Assembly: GCA_947396885.1 (NCBI GenBank)
Contig: OX377202.1
Coordinates: forward strand, 85,540,408-85,604,407
Reading direction: 5' to 3'
Origin: Heligmosomoides polygyrus polygyrus
Taxonomy: Eukaryota; Nematoda; Chromadorea; Rhabditida; Heligmosomidae
DNA length: 64,000 nt
The notes beneath the pieces were generated by a model. That model had not been told where the DNA came from and did not search any database. It was given only the letters and a program-made list of their open reading frames with translations. Positions 1 through 10,287 of the stretch are shown here, one piece after another. Numbering within the stretch: the first letter of the stretch is position 1; every line of letters begins with the position of its first letter. The translations under genes and the position numbers were made by a program.

Positions 1-24
1 CGAAGACTTATGGGACAACCTAAT
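1..24. mobile_element. mariner-type terminal repeat at the window edge
   Basis: The first 24 bases are the outward end of an element with the same terminus (ACTTATGGGACAACCTAAT) as the hairpin MITE ending at 31228. Its body lies outside the window, so only one end can be called. Confidence 0.55.
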
Positions 25-540
25 AGAACAGACACATGGACGGATTAATTTAGGCAATGAATTGAAAAGGAATGTATGTTCCTTTACATGATCAAGTATC
101 CGCGTGTTTAAAATTGCCCCTACTTCATTCCATTGTAAGCAAATTTGCAATCGTTTTCAAGTTTTTACAAAAATAGAAAACTGGATTGACGGAAGATAAT
201 CGTGCCCATGAAGCTTCATAGAAAGGTGAGATTGCTGACCGACAAATCGCAAAGCAAAACGACTATTCGTTAGAAATGTGCTCTGCATCGTCTGCAGTTA
301 CAGCGTAATTCCCTGTCCACAACATCTAAGGAGAGAAGTACCTCCTATCCAGGTTTTTGAACGTGGTTGCGAGACGCTTTTAAAAGTGGATCCCTAACAA
401 ATCTACGCAGGTGTTAGGCATACAGGGAACTGCCATTAACGTGAGGATTCAATACACTTTAGCAATTTCAGTGGATTTTATCCCGCCCATAGTGATGAGA
501 GTTCGTTTGAAAGCATGAGTCCACAATTGCCGGACATAGC
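25..540. other. No gene seen
   Basis: About 500 bases of mixed composition. I find no convincing coding frame, tandem repeat or element end here. Confidence 0.5.
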
Positions 541-995
541 TGTTCTTATGTTCTAATAGACGTGCAGTTTCTTCAGCGTAGCCTAGATTGTTACAAGTCT
601 CTACTGCTGGTTACATTTTGGCGTTATCGCCTTCTTCAGAGCCATATATGTGGGCAGAAGAATCCACCGTCACCCTAGCTGGACGATAGATGGGTGATTG
701 AGCTTAGGCTCTAAGCTCCAGGCCCTACTCGTCTTACGCGTTCAAAGATTCCGAGTTTCATCGAGAGTCGGACATGGAATGTCTTTCTGTTTTCAATATG
801 CTGCTTTTCTTAATTGCAATGATATTGGCACTAAATTTCAGAATTACAACCTTGTATCTATTCCTGCCAAACGCATTCTGTGCCACAAACTCCCTCATTA
901 GGGAAAAGTCGTTGACCCGCTTCATCGAGCGAAATTCCTCAATGAGACCTTGAACTCCTTTTCTAAACGTCGTCTCAACGAAGACTTGCACCTAA
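541..995 (-). mobile_element. Decayed Penelope-like element tail (tentative)
   Basis: On the minus strand, a frame at about 991-758 has the spacing of the end of a Penelope GIY-YIG nuclease but little residue identity. Downstream at 609-639 lies a CTGAAGAAGGCG...CGCC hairpin motif of the kind found in the Penelope-like terminal repeats at 5180-5209 and 7811-7840. The order (nuclease end, then hairpin motif) matches the better copies. The nuclease homology is weak, and the motif lacks the G expected before the AAA. Confidence 0.3.
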
Positions 996-1145
996 ATATG
1001 AGAATATGTTGTGTTGTCCAGCCATATAAAGCTGAATATCGCATTTGAAGGCGTATTCTTCGCCAGCTGAACTCGTTGGAACAGCAGTTTTTAAAGGTAG
1101 TATTATAAAAAGAGCAACAAAGGGGAAGTACAAGTCTGCAGCTAG

Positions 1146-1545
1146 TGTTCCTTACAAGGAAAGGTTCCCAACTCATGGTGAGCTTTTGCGATGCTATTTT
1201 GGTAGGATGTAGGGCCCTGTGAGTGGAGTCCAGAACCAGTCAGTTTTTGCTGAGCGCTTCTTCAAAGACCTGAAAGAGAGGTCTGAAAGCGTGCGCGCAA
1301 CTATCATCAACCCCTACGACACTCCATAAGGGGTGCATCGTCGGAGCAGTTGGTAGGAGGGACGCCTCATAGGAACACACCGCTAGGAGGTTTAAGTTCC
1401 AGTCCGCGTACTGCCGAAACTTCTCCACATATAGGTTTGCTGTTATTACGCTTTCTCATGCTCACAGGAGTCAACTTTAGACCATCAATGCTTACGACAA
1501 ACCAATACTGTCTATTTGCGCCTTCATATGTAGGTGCTAGTTTTT
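1146..1545. repeat. Left arm of a dispersed inverted repeat
   Basis: This block recurs in inverted orientation at 3478-4203. Shared landmarks include the stretch around AGGGCCCTGTGAGTGGAGTC and the 'tcatatgtaggtgctag' end. It matters mainly because it keeps the uninterrupted version of a site (about 1440-1465) where the right arm carries a SINE. No coding function recognised. Confidence 0.7.
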
Positions 1546-1654
1546 CAAACATGCCTGTCTGCAACACCACCGTATCATACTATATCACCAATGATACCGT
1601 AACTGCACACAAATACGCGTTCCTTATGGTTGAATATTATGGACCACGGCCATA

Positions 1655-2800
1655 TCCTACTATATATAAAAGAGTAAGCGGTTGTCCGTCCGTCTGTCCG
1701 TCCGTCTGCCTATCCGTCTGGCCTTTCCTATCCTAGACGTCGAGTAGCAGGCGTCCGGGTTCAGACCATGTGTCACCCATGTCAGGTCGAGAGGGTCAGA
1801 AGGCGTGTCACCGATGTCGCGCAAAGGGCTTTCGTACTCACCATCAGAAGACATGTCACCGACGTCGTTCTACAGGCGTCCGAATTCAGAAAAGGTGTCA
1901 CCGACGTCGTTCAACAGACGTTCGGGTTCATAAGAGGTGCCACCGACGTCGTGCAACAGGCGAACGGGTTCGGAAGAGCTGTCGCCGACGTCGCGCAAAG
2001 GGGGAAGGGGGGGGGGGGGCAGGTACAGAAGACATGTCAGCGATGTCCTTCAAAAGACGTCCGGCTTTAGAAGACGTCAACGATGTCGATTAAACGATGT
2101 CCGGGTTCAGAAGGCATGTCACCGATGTCACGCCGTGAGCGTGGGAGGACAAGTTTGGGGGGGGGGAATATCTTGAAAAGTGAAATTCTTGAAATTCGTG
2201 AAAGTGACCTGGAAGGGGGAGGGGGGCTGGAGGTGACACGGAGACGGGGAACCAGTAATACGGGATCTCTAAAATGGGGTCAGTAGACGGGACCAAGGGA
2301 ATGGGGAAACCAATAATGGTGTTCAGTAGACGGTTACCAATAAGGGAACAAGAAAGGAGGAGTTAATTAAGGATGCTTACCAATAAGGGCAATCAAAAAG
2401 AAGGGGTCCAGCAGCTGAAGCGGGCAAGAGGGGACCACTAAAGGATGACCTGTTCGAGAGAACCAGTAAGGTGGGGTGGGGAGGGGGGGGGGGGGGGTGG
2501 CGTCCGGATTCAAAAGATGTGTCAGTGTTGTGGGGCAACGGGCTTCCGCGTTCAGAAGACATGTCTCCGATGTCGGTCAAAGGCCGCTTGGGATTGCAAG
2601 ACGTGTCACCGACGTACAGAGGCAGGCGCGTTCGCTTATCCGTTTAGTATCTCTTATTATTGACAGTTTTGAGGAAAACATTTTTCTAAACCATAGGAGA
2701 GAGGTGATGTGACCAGTGAAGGGTGAACCGGAAATGGGCTGACAATAAAGGGAAACCAGTGATAAGGGACCAGTTAAAGGGGGTCCAGTGAAAGTGGTGG
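1655..2800 (+). repeat. Helitron-like end plus 42-bp minisatellite and purine-rich repeats
   Basis: The block opens with TCCTACTATATATAAAAGAG followed by GTCCGTC repeats, which resembles the 5' ends of some Helitrons. From about 1770 to 2120, and again at 2515-2615, a unit built on 'tgtcaccgacgtcgttcaacaggcgtccgggttcag' repeats with clear 42-base steps (1855, 1897, 1939, 1981). The rest is purine-rich 'gggaaccagtaa' repeat with poly-G runs. Open frames here are by-products of the 42-base (14-codon) period. The Helitron label is an inference; no Rep/helicase is present. Confidence 0.5.
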
Positions 2801-3477
2801 GCCTGCTTTGTCCTATTCCGCTATACCATTCTATATAGCAAAACCAGTTTTTTTAATGAATGAGAGAAGGCCTAAAGAGGAGAAGAAGACGTTCGGGGTG
2901 TTCTATACTCCGGGTTTGGGGCGAAACCCCAACCAGACGTTTGGCGGCCGGCAGGCCGTTGAACGTCTGGTCGGTCATAAGTGCGCTAAAAATGTCGTTC
3001 TCACCTGAACGTGTTGTCGGCCGACTACTTTTCACCTTCCCAGTAGATTTCACATCTCCGACAAGGAGAGAGAATGCGGTTGCGGATGCCATAAAAGGAC
3101 TCCTTCTGGACGCCATTTATTGAGATATCAACTGTCAGGAAGAAGAGGCGGCTCAAGTTAGAGGTAGTATGATGAAAATGGGACATTTCTATGTATGTCT
3201 GTCATACGCGTTCTTGACAGCTGGGTACGTCGATGTTCACCCAGGACCTTTCTCTACACCCACGGATTGCGCGTTCAACGAAGAAGAAGGGATCATTCCT
3301 TGCAAAGGAGAGAAGGTTGTTCCTCACTGGCTTTTGTAAGATGCTGCTGGTGTGACAAGCGCTTGTGTTTTATTTGTTTCATAGTTTTGTGCCATAGCTG
3401 AAGACTGAAAGGAAAATAATAACTATGAGACTTTTAATTTAATAATGTATAGGACGTTTTACTTGCAAAAAGTGATA
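2801..3477. other. No gene seen; short inverted repeat
   Basis: Unassigned sequence. A 10-bp inverted pair (ACCAGACGTT and AACGTCTGGT, about 2930-2970) is the only structure noted. Confidence 0.4.
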
Positions 3478-4203
3478 TGGTACAGATATGTATAGTTAAG
3501 AAACTAGCACATATGAAGGCGCATATAGAGAGCGTTGATTTGTTGTAAGCATTGATGGTCCAAAATTGACTCCTGTCATTATAAGAAAGTGTAAGGATAA
3601 AGGACGGCGTTACTCAATCCCTTCTGGGATGCGCCAGCGCATTCTACTTCTACGGGATGTCGTGGAGGCGACATGAATGCGTATTTGGCCATACAATGAC
3701 TTGCGGTGGCCAGCCGATGAACAAGTCAGCGCTCTATCCTTCCCAGACGAGTCTGGTACCAATTCACCGACCCCAGAGGGATGGAAGGCTTGGTTGGCCT
3801 GGGCGGGAAATCCGAACCAGTAACCTGGTATCGGGTGCACGCGACAGTCGCGCCTCCTCCGACTGCGCCACAGGCGCCCGTAAGAAAGCCTAGAAGAAAG
3901 TGCAATAACAACAAACTAACACGTGCAAAAGTGATGGCAGTAATCGGACTCGATCTGAAAAACTCGCCAGTGTGCTCTTATGAGGCGACAGTGTTACCAG
4001 CTGCGCCACCGAGGCACATTCCAGAGGGTGTCGTAGGGGTTGATAATAGCTGCGCACACGTCTTCACACCTATTTTTCAGGTCTTAAAAAAAGCGTTCAG
4101 CAAAAACTGACTGTGGTTCTGGACTCCACTCACAGGGCCCTACATCCTGCCAAAACAGCATCGCAAAAGCTCACCATGAGTTGGGAACCTTTCCTTGTTA
4201 GAC
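3478..4203. repeat. Right arm of the dispersed inverted repeat, split by a SINE
   Basis: Reverse-complement homologue of 1146-1545, interrupted at 3592-3893 by a SINE. Homology to the left arm resumes immediately after the SINE's second target duplication. Confidence 0.7.
3592..3893 (-). mobile_element. tRNA-derived SINE, full length, with target duplication
   Basis: About 300-bp member of the SINE family described at 48573-48871, minus strand. It is flanked by the 9-bp direct repeat AAGAAAGTG (3583-3591 and 3894-3902), and its (GGATAAA)-type tail lies at the low-coordinate end. The paralogous arm at 1440-1465 shows the empty site, so this is a clear insertion. Confidence 0.85.
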
Positions 4204-5112
4204 CGATACTGCAAGTCAGATCGTGAGAGCGGCTAATTTTTGCAGATACTCCTGAACGTCATAATGCTTTACTTATATTAAATTCATTAACAAATTTGGG
4301 AGATTAGTGAGACGTTCGAACATGTGGTCTAGTGTTTCAGAAGCAGGTTGGAGGATATGGATGTAAATAGCCTTGGGCACATCGTTAGCGGGCAAATGGG
4401 ACTATGAAGCGAAGAGGAAGGGCAGGAGAGCAGAGCCCAGGTATATGAAGATCATTATTCTATGGTTGGGATTATTAGCTAGAGGAAATTTTATGTCGAT
4501 GTTTGCTCTTGCCGGACTGGCTAAATCTTCATACTTTAATAATAAGGTTCAACACAATAACGGGATCTATTGTGGTGGGTGGGGGAATCATAGAAATTGT
4601 ACTGAAGGCAGCATCCAAGTGTTTCGGTACTTGGCGGTCTTGCGGCCGTACCTGCAGCGAGCGACACACACAAACTAACAGATTTGCAGTATAGAATTGC
4701 TACACTTCATCAAGCCTGCTATTGTATGATGTGCTGTCAGATAAGTTCCACTCTGTTCGCTTAAGTCAGTTCTTGTTCTGGTTCTTACAAGTTAGTTTTT
4801 TTTTTGCTAGTTTTCTCTATCTCTCTCTCCTTTGTAATAGACTTTCTCTGAAATTTTCAAAGTTTACCTGCATTTTCTTTTCAGCTTTGACAACTCGCTT
4901 AGGACCACTTCTGGATTTGTGATCTGATGTACTAAAAAATAACTGGGTTTAAATGAGGAACTACGATAAGTGGTTATTCATCATCTTTCATCTGGTCATA
5001 TCATATTTTAGTTGCTCTCTAGTCTTCGAGACCCTACAAAACTGAAGCGGTAAAGAGATATTTATAAATATAATATTAATATAAATATTTATTTATTTAT
5101 TATTTATTTATA
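4204..5112. other. No gene seen; AT-rich toward the end
   Basis: Short open frames only. From about 5040 the sequence becomes AT-rich (TTTA/TATT repeats), directly next to the Penelope-like copy. No recognisable element. Confidence 0.4.
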
Positions 5113-6096
5113 TTGATCAGTATGAATACCCAAGTGATGTAGCTGACGAACCAAGATTAGTACAGATCCTTTATTCCGGCTAACGTTTCGGCGTAACCGC
5201 CTTCTTCAGAGCCTGGAAGAGTCAAGTTGAGTTTGAAAAACCATCCGTCCAAGAGCCATTTCAAACCACAGCGGTGAATCAGAAGTTGGTAGGAGAGAGA
5301 GACAAAACACGAGGAGGTAACACAAACAGTCCAGTGCAGATGGGCGAACGGTACCCCTTTTAAGGCGATACATGAGGAGATGAGGTCACCTTCGGTTCAC
5401 CCTCCTAGCGAGCCTCTGGCAGACTATCCTCCGGTTCGAGACCGCAAAGGTCAACGTACGGAGCCAGCTCCTGTATCACCGCTACGCGTTCCTCCTTCCT
5501 GTTGATCGTGGGGTTCCTAGCGGCAATCCACAGCGCTTCTAGTGTTTTGCGCGCCGAGATCTCGAACTCGCGTGCCAATATCGTCACCGCCACGTCAATG
5601 CCCGCGCCATTGTGACATCGTAGCCTGTGCTCACCTAACGGACCGGCGATATCGCACCTACGAAGCATGCCCAAATGCTCTTTAACGCGCTCCCCAAGGG
5701 GTCTACCCGTCTCGCCAATGTACTCGCCGTTGCAACCCGTGCATTTTATAAGGTATACCACACCTGAGACCATTCAGTCTCCCTCCTTACCGAATGGGCA
5801 GATCATACACTGGCGAGTCTTACAGCAGGAATCGTATAGTCGATTCCTAACGAGACGTGCCTTGAAATTGGCCAGCGGAACCTCGATCATGCGGACCATG
5901 CTATCAAGACCAGCTTTGCGAATGCAGTTTCGCACTTCGGTACTGAAATCATCCGAGACAAAAGGCACCTTAAAAGGAATTTTATTGTCGCTCTGATGTC
6001 TCGCTGCCATTGTCGGTGTTCGATGACCTTTAGCCAGGCTCTGCTCGGGATACCCGTTGGACACCGCGATTCGAGATGCCATTTGCAATGACACTG
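5113..6096 (-). mobile_element. Penelope-like element, 3' half (GIY-YIG nuclease), inverted copy
   Basis: Minus-strand copy running into the assembly gap. The frame at 6094-5774 encodes the end of the reverse-transcriptase linker with its Cys-rich segment (CKTRQCMICPFGKEGD). After an in-frame TGA, the frame at 5773-5405 encodes a GIY-YIG-type endonuclease domain (VYLIKCTGCNGEYIGETGR, then RKTLEALWIAARNPTINRKE). A hairpin motif follows in the terminal repeat at 5180-5209. It is nearly identical to the reverse complement of the right-hand copy (about 6928-7908). Penelope-like elements commonly carry inverted truncated copies of themselves, but a misassembly around the gap could give the same picture. 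Confidence 0.85.
5180..5209 (-). ncRNA. Hammerhead-like motif in Penelope terminal repeat
   Basis: Minus strand: CTGAAGA core, a hairpin with GGCG/CGCC stem, then GAAAC. This is the conserved part of a hammerhead ribozyme (CUGANGA - stem II - GAAA). Hammerheads are known from Penelope-like terminal repeats. The base next to stem II (position 10.1) is A and is not paired, so self-cleavage is uncertain. Confidence 0.45.
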
Positions 6097-6296
6097 NNNN
6101 NNNNNNNNNNNNNNNNNNNNNNNNNNNNNNNNNNNNNNNNNNNNNNNNNNNNNNNNNNNNNNNNNNNNNNNNNNNNNNNNNNNNNNNNNNNNNNNNNNNN
6201 NNNNNNNNNNNNNNNNNNNNNNNNNNNNNNNNNNNNNNNNNNNNNNNNNNNNNNNNNNNNNNNNNNNNNNNNNNNNNNNNNNNNNNNNNNNNNNNN
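6097..6296. other. Assembly gap (200 N)
   Basis: Exactly 200 unknown bases lie between two inverted Penelope-like copies. The round length suggests a placeholder rather than a measured gap. Confidence 0.95.
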
Positions 6297-7246
6297 TAGC
6301 TTTAGTACTATGGCTCCGGTACTTATTTCTAACATCGCTGTACTTGAACGTCCCTAAAAGTAGCGCAATGCAGGCGGTGTATGAAATTCTAACGGCACAT
6401 CAGGACCAGCTCATTCTTTATGGACTTTCTATGTCACGAGTTATGACACTCATAAGTGGGTGCCTGGAATGCAATGTTTTTAGATGGTCCAATAAGTACT
6501 ATAAGCAGGTTAGAGGGCTGGCTATGGGCCAGCGTCTGGCTCCGGTACTGGCTAATCGCTTTCATGTCTAAAATAGAGGAACCCGTCATGGAGTGCAGGC
6601 CTCTACTGTACTGTCGCTACATTGATGACTGTTTCATTGTATGTGCGACCCAGAACGAAATGGACATGTGTTTCGAATTGCTCAACAGCAGGCAGAGCAC
6701 ATTAAGCTCACAAGGGAAAAACCCACTGATAACTGGTTGCCGTTCCTCAACGTCCAAGTCAGTTGCACGCGGGGCAGATTCCATACTAAATGGTGTCGTA
6801 AGCCCAGTAGTAAGAACATCATCGTGCACTTCAGGTCTGCTCATCCATCTCAAACGAAGAGAGCCACGATTAAGAACATGTTCCGAACGGCGGCGGCGGT
6901 GTCCTCAGACAGCGATCTCAAGTCAGTGTCATTGCAAATGGCATCTCGAATCGCGGTGTCCAACGGGTATCCCGAGCAGAGCCTGGCTAAAGGTCATCAA
7001 ACACCGACAATGGCAGCGAGACATCAGAGCGACAATAAAATTCCTTTTAAGGTGCCTTTTGTCTCGGATGATTTCAGTACCGAAGTGCGAAACTGCATTC
7101 GCAAAGCTGGTCTTGATAGCATGGTCCGCATGATCGAGGTTCCGCTGGCCAATTTCAAGGCACGTCTCGTTAGGAATCGACTATACGATTCCTGCTGTAA
7201 GACTCGCCAGTGTATGATCTGCCCATTCGGTAAGGAGGGAGACTGA

Positions 7247-7615
7247 ATGGTCTCAGGTGTGGTATACCTTATAAAATGCACGGGTTGCAACGGCGAGTAC
7301 ATTGGCGAGACGGGTAGACCCCTTGGGGAGCGCGTTAAAGAGCATTTGGGCATGCTTCGTAGGTGCGATATCGCCGGTCCCTTAGGTGAGTACAGGCTAC
7401 GATGTCACAATGGCGCGGGCATTGACGTGGCGGTGACGATATTGGCACGCGAGTTCGAGATCTCGGCGCGCAAAACACTAGAAGCGCTGTGGATTGCCGC
7501 TAGGAACCCCACGATCAACAGGAAGGAGGAACGCGTAGCGGTGATACAGGAGCTGGCTCCGTACGTTGACCTTTGCGGTCTCGAACCGGAGGATAGTCTG
7601 CCAGAGGCTCGCTAG
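7247..7615 (+). pseudogene. GIY-YIG endonuclease domain of the Penelope-like element
   Basis: A 122-codon open frame with the GIY-YIG layout: VYLI near residue 6 in the 'GIY' position, YIGETGRPLGERVKEH for the 'YIG' and following helix, and a conserved ARKTLEALWIAARNPTINRK C-terminal block typical of Penelope nucleases. The ATG at 7247 directly follows the TGA, so it is probably an internal Met of a longer RT-nuclease protein. The same frame and the same stop occur in the inverted copy, so the stop predates their separation. Confidence 0.8.
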
Positions 7616-7810
7616 GAGGGTGAACCGAAGGTGACCTCATCTCCTCATGTATCGCCTTAAAAGGGGTACCGTTCGCCCATCTGCACTGGACTGTTTGTGT
7701 TACCTCCTCGTGTTTTGTCTCTCTCTCCTACCAACTTCTGATTCACCGCTGTGGTTTGAAATGGCTCTTGGACGGATGGTTTTTCAAACTCAACTTGACT
7801 CTTCCAGGCT

Positions 7811-7840
7811 CTGAAGAAGGCGGTTACGCCGAAACGTTAG
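7811..7840 (+). ncRNA. Hammerhead-like motif in Penelope terminal repeat
   Basis: Plus-strand counterpart of 5180-5209: CTGAAGA, 4-bp stem GGCG/CGCC with a GTTA-type loop, then GAAACGTT. The same reservations apply. Confidence 0.45.
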
Positions 7841-8040
7841 CCGGAATAAAGGATCTGTACTAATCTTGGTTCGTCAGCTACATCACTTGGGTATTCATAC
7901 TGATCAATATCATGCCAAGATTCAATGACAGTCGAACATGGAATATTTATTTATACGTGGATATCCACGCAAAAAATAGAACAAACAGAACATGCACATT
8001 AAGAACCAGAACAGAGCGAATAAAAATATACTGTCAGGTA

Positions 8041-8940
8041 CTAGCGACAGACAGCGGCAACAGTTGGAAGCAAACTATTAAGGAACATCCTGGAGATACC
8101 TGTCAATAAGTCTTTTGTATTGCCCCAGCGATTTTGGTAAAATGTCTTTCTTCGAAAACTTTTGAAATTCGTTTCCAGCTTGGTCTGTGAAAACGTAGAC
8201 CTTGTATTACTTCTAGCTTTTGGAATCTGGATCTTCATCTGACCAATTGAGCAAGATAGTGGATAAAATTCGTGAAGAGGTAGATCCAATCGTTTCCTAC
8301 GAGAAGCAAGGGTGCGTAAATTGAAGAGTTTGTTTCTTTCAAGAGCCGATGGAATGTTAGCATAATTACATCCATGTACTCTTAACCAGAGCTTTCTTGT
8401 AAAGCTATTTTTGTACAGATTCCAATCTAGAGATTTCACGTTTGCATTTAGGACTAAATACTGTGGTACCATATCCAAGGACAGGCCTGACATATGTTTT
8501 GTATGCGAGCACCTTGCGAAAGACGAATTTGTTTTCAATGATTTAAAGATATTATGCACGATTCTGTCAGCTTTCTCAGCCGCATCCTCGCAATGTTGCT
8601 TGAAGGAAAGCTTTGTGTCCAGAATGAAACTCAGGTCCCGCACAGTAGGTGCACTACTGAGTGTCTGATAATCGAGATGATAGACCTTTTTATTGACGTG
8701 CTCTCCAATGTGAAATACTTTCGACTTCTGTTGGGATATGGAAGATTCCCCTCAGCTGACCAATCAGCGATTGAATTTAGTGCAGACTGAAGGGCATTGT
8801 GATCTTCCTCATTCACAATGTTTTTGTATATTTTGATGTCATCAGCGAGCACTTTGCAGGTGACACCGTGTTGATCAATTAAGGAGTGAATCCCAGAGGT
8901 ATATATAGTAAATAAAATTGGAGAAAGGACGAATAAATAT
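8041..8940 (-). pseudogene. CR1-like non-LTR retrotransposon RT, C-terminal half
   Basis: Minus strand. From about 8940 the frame reads SPILFTIYTSGI, then (8852-8631) VLADDIKIYKNI, the RT catalytic ADD motif. A second frame (8643-8041) carries DLSFILDTKLSFKQHC and the family's C-terminal domain (FTRKLWLRVHG, SALERNKLFNLRTLASRRKR). The two pieces overlap in different frames, so at least one frameshift is present. The 5' part with endonuclease and early RT motifs is missing, as is usual for 5'-truncated LINEs. The same family is seen at 40083-44036. Confidence 0.8.
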
Positions 8941-10023
8941 GATATAATATAATATATAACATTTATATTTATAAAAATATTTATAAGACTGTATATATTA
9001 TTTATAGTGTTTACTGCCTGCGTGTTAATGTGTTAATTGTGCTCCAAAAAAATTATGGGAAAAGGCAACCTACGCTTCGCCGTTCATGTATGTAGGCTCC
9101 TCCCTAAAAAGCTAGGATCAGTTATGATAACACAACAAATACGGAAAGGGTGTCAGATCGCGATGGCCTTTTGAGATGATATGCATATCATTATATAGGT
9201 TTTCGAGTGTTGACTGCAGGTGTGGGCTTTATTTGATGTTCACATCAGCGGAACTGACTATTTATTCAATTACGTCACGGTATTCAAATCGTCTCACAGA
9301 CGCATTTAGCTGTCATAGATGGCAGTGGACCTAGGCAGCTGCACTGGGCAAGCCAACATTTTTTGGAGGCGAAAATTTCGTCGTTAGACGTCGTGCGACA
9401 CAAATAATAAACTTTATAACATTAATAATAAATATAGTTGTGTGTCAATAATGGGAACGGAAGTAAATTTAAGTATATTTTCAAATTATGTACCTTTTCA
9501 GATCCAATTTCACAAAGTGAAAATGGGATACAATGCGTGTTAAATATTTTCTGGAAAGACATAGATATCTTGTTACGAAATAACTGAAGTGGGGAGACTT
9601 CAGCGGTGGAAAATTGTGCTTCAGTGGAGCCGTCAGTGCGAGATGCTCTGTCAAATTGGTGCAGAAAAAATACTGCATTGGTTAATAGACTTGACGATAG
9701 GTCGACTCCGATAGACAACGTTCTTATCTCGATGACTCAAACTTGGGTAATTAAACCATTCAGAGAAGGGGTACCTAAACGCACTAGTGAATACAATGTT
9801 AAGAATTCATTCAATAACAGCAAGCTTAATTTTACAAGAGCAATAGTTAAAGTAGAATATCTGTAGTAAATAGTATAGTAAATTAAGTAAAAAATAGTAT
9901 AGTATGGTAAATTTTAGATTCACGAGCACTAGAAATAGCATGAAAATTTCATGAGAAAACAAGGGAGAAGGAGGGCAAGAGTCTGTAGGAGATATATCTT
10001 GCCGGCCTTACTGCGTTATGTGT
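8941..10023. other. No gene identified; AT-rich start
   Basis: Strongly AT-rich at 8941-9010, then ordinary sequence. A plus-strand open frame at 9606-9866 (86 codons) has no recognisable domain, and I do not call it. Confidence 0.4.
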
Positions 10024-10287
10024 TTAGATGCTTTCTGCCCACGCTTCGCCAACACCTCCGCATTGCCAATCGTGATAATCAACGCCTTGAAATGATGTAG
10101 CATAGTCGCGTTCCACAAGCAGCGCCTTGTCTGCGTTCATCGGAACACGGAGACCCGTGGGAGTCACTATACAGGAAGTCGGTCTCCAACAGGAATCGCC
10201 ATTCTTGGTGATGACGCAACTTCGCCCTTCGGGAAGCTCCAGGCGTTGACTGTATGGGTAGTTCTCTAACGCCCGTTTCCATCATAA
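10024..10287 (-). CDS. Possible terminal exon of an unrecognised gene
   Basis: A minus-strand frame without an ATG is open from about 10287 to a TAA at 10024-10026 (about 87 codons). Its composition looks protein-like, with four Cys in the middle and near the end (GRSCVITKNGDSCWRPTSC and DYHDWQCGGVGEAW). A candidate acceptor (GCGTTAG before AGAACTACC) lies near its start. I do not recognise the family and could not connect it to other exons. The frame that begins with ATG in this region is a different and less convincing reading. Confidence 0.3.

Larger units (their letters stand above)
6297..7908 (+). mobile_element. Penelope-like retroelement (RT plus GIY-YIG), frameshifted
   Basis: Penelope-like elements encode a reverse transcriptase joined to a GIY-YIG endonuclease. 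After the gap, the RT palm is readable in pieces. 6344-6571 carries QVRGLAMGQ (motif B). The next frame carries CRYIDDCFIVC (motif C, catalytic YIDD), and another shift leads into the frame 6641-7246 with the RT C-terminal linker (NWLPFLNVQV). A TGA at 7244-7246 separates this from the nuclease frame 7247-7615, which contains VYLIKCTGC, GEYIGETGRP and EALWIAARNP. At least two frameshifts and one stop make it non-coding as it stands. The terminal repeat with the hairpin motif (7811-7840) follows, and homology to the inverted copy ends at about 7908. The N-terminal RT part would lie in or before the gap. Confidence 0.88.

Noticed and set aside
7244..7246. Selenocysteine at the shared TGA of the Penelope copies
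   Set aside because: No SECIS-like element was identified, the elements carry other frameshifts, and a simple Cys-to-stop mutation explains it.
5405..7615. A host GIY-YIG nuclease gene
   Set aside because: The domain is fused in order behind a YIDD reverse transcriptase and followed by a Penelope-type terminal repeat, so it belongs to the retroelement.
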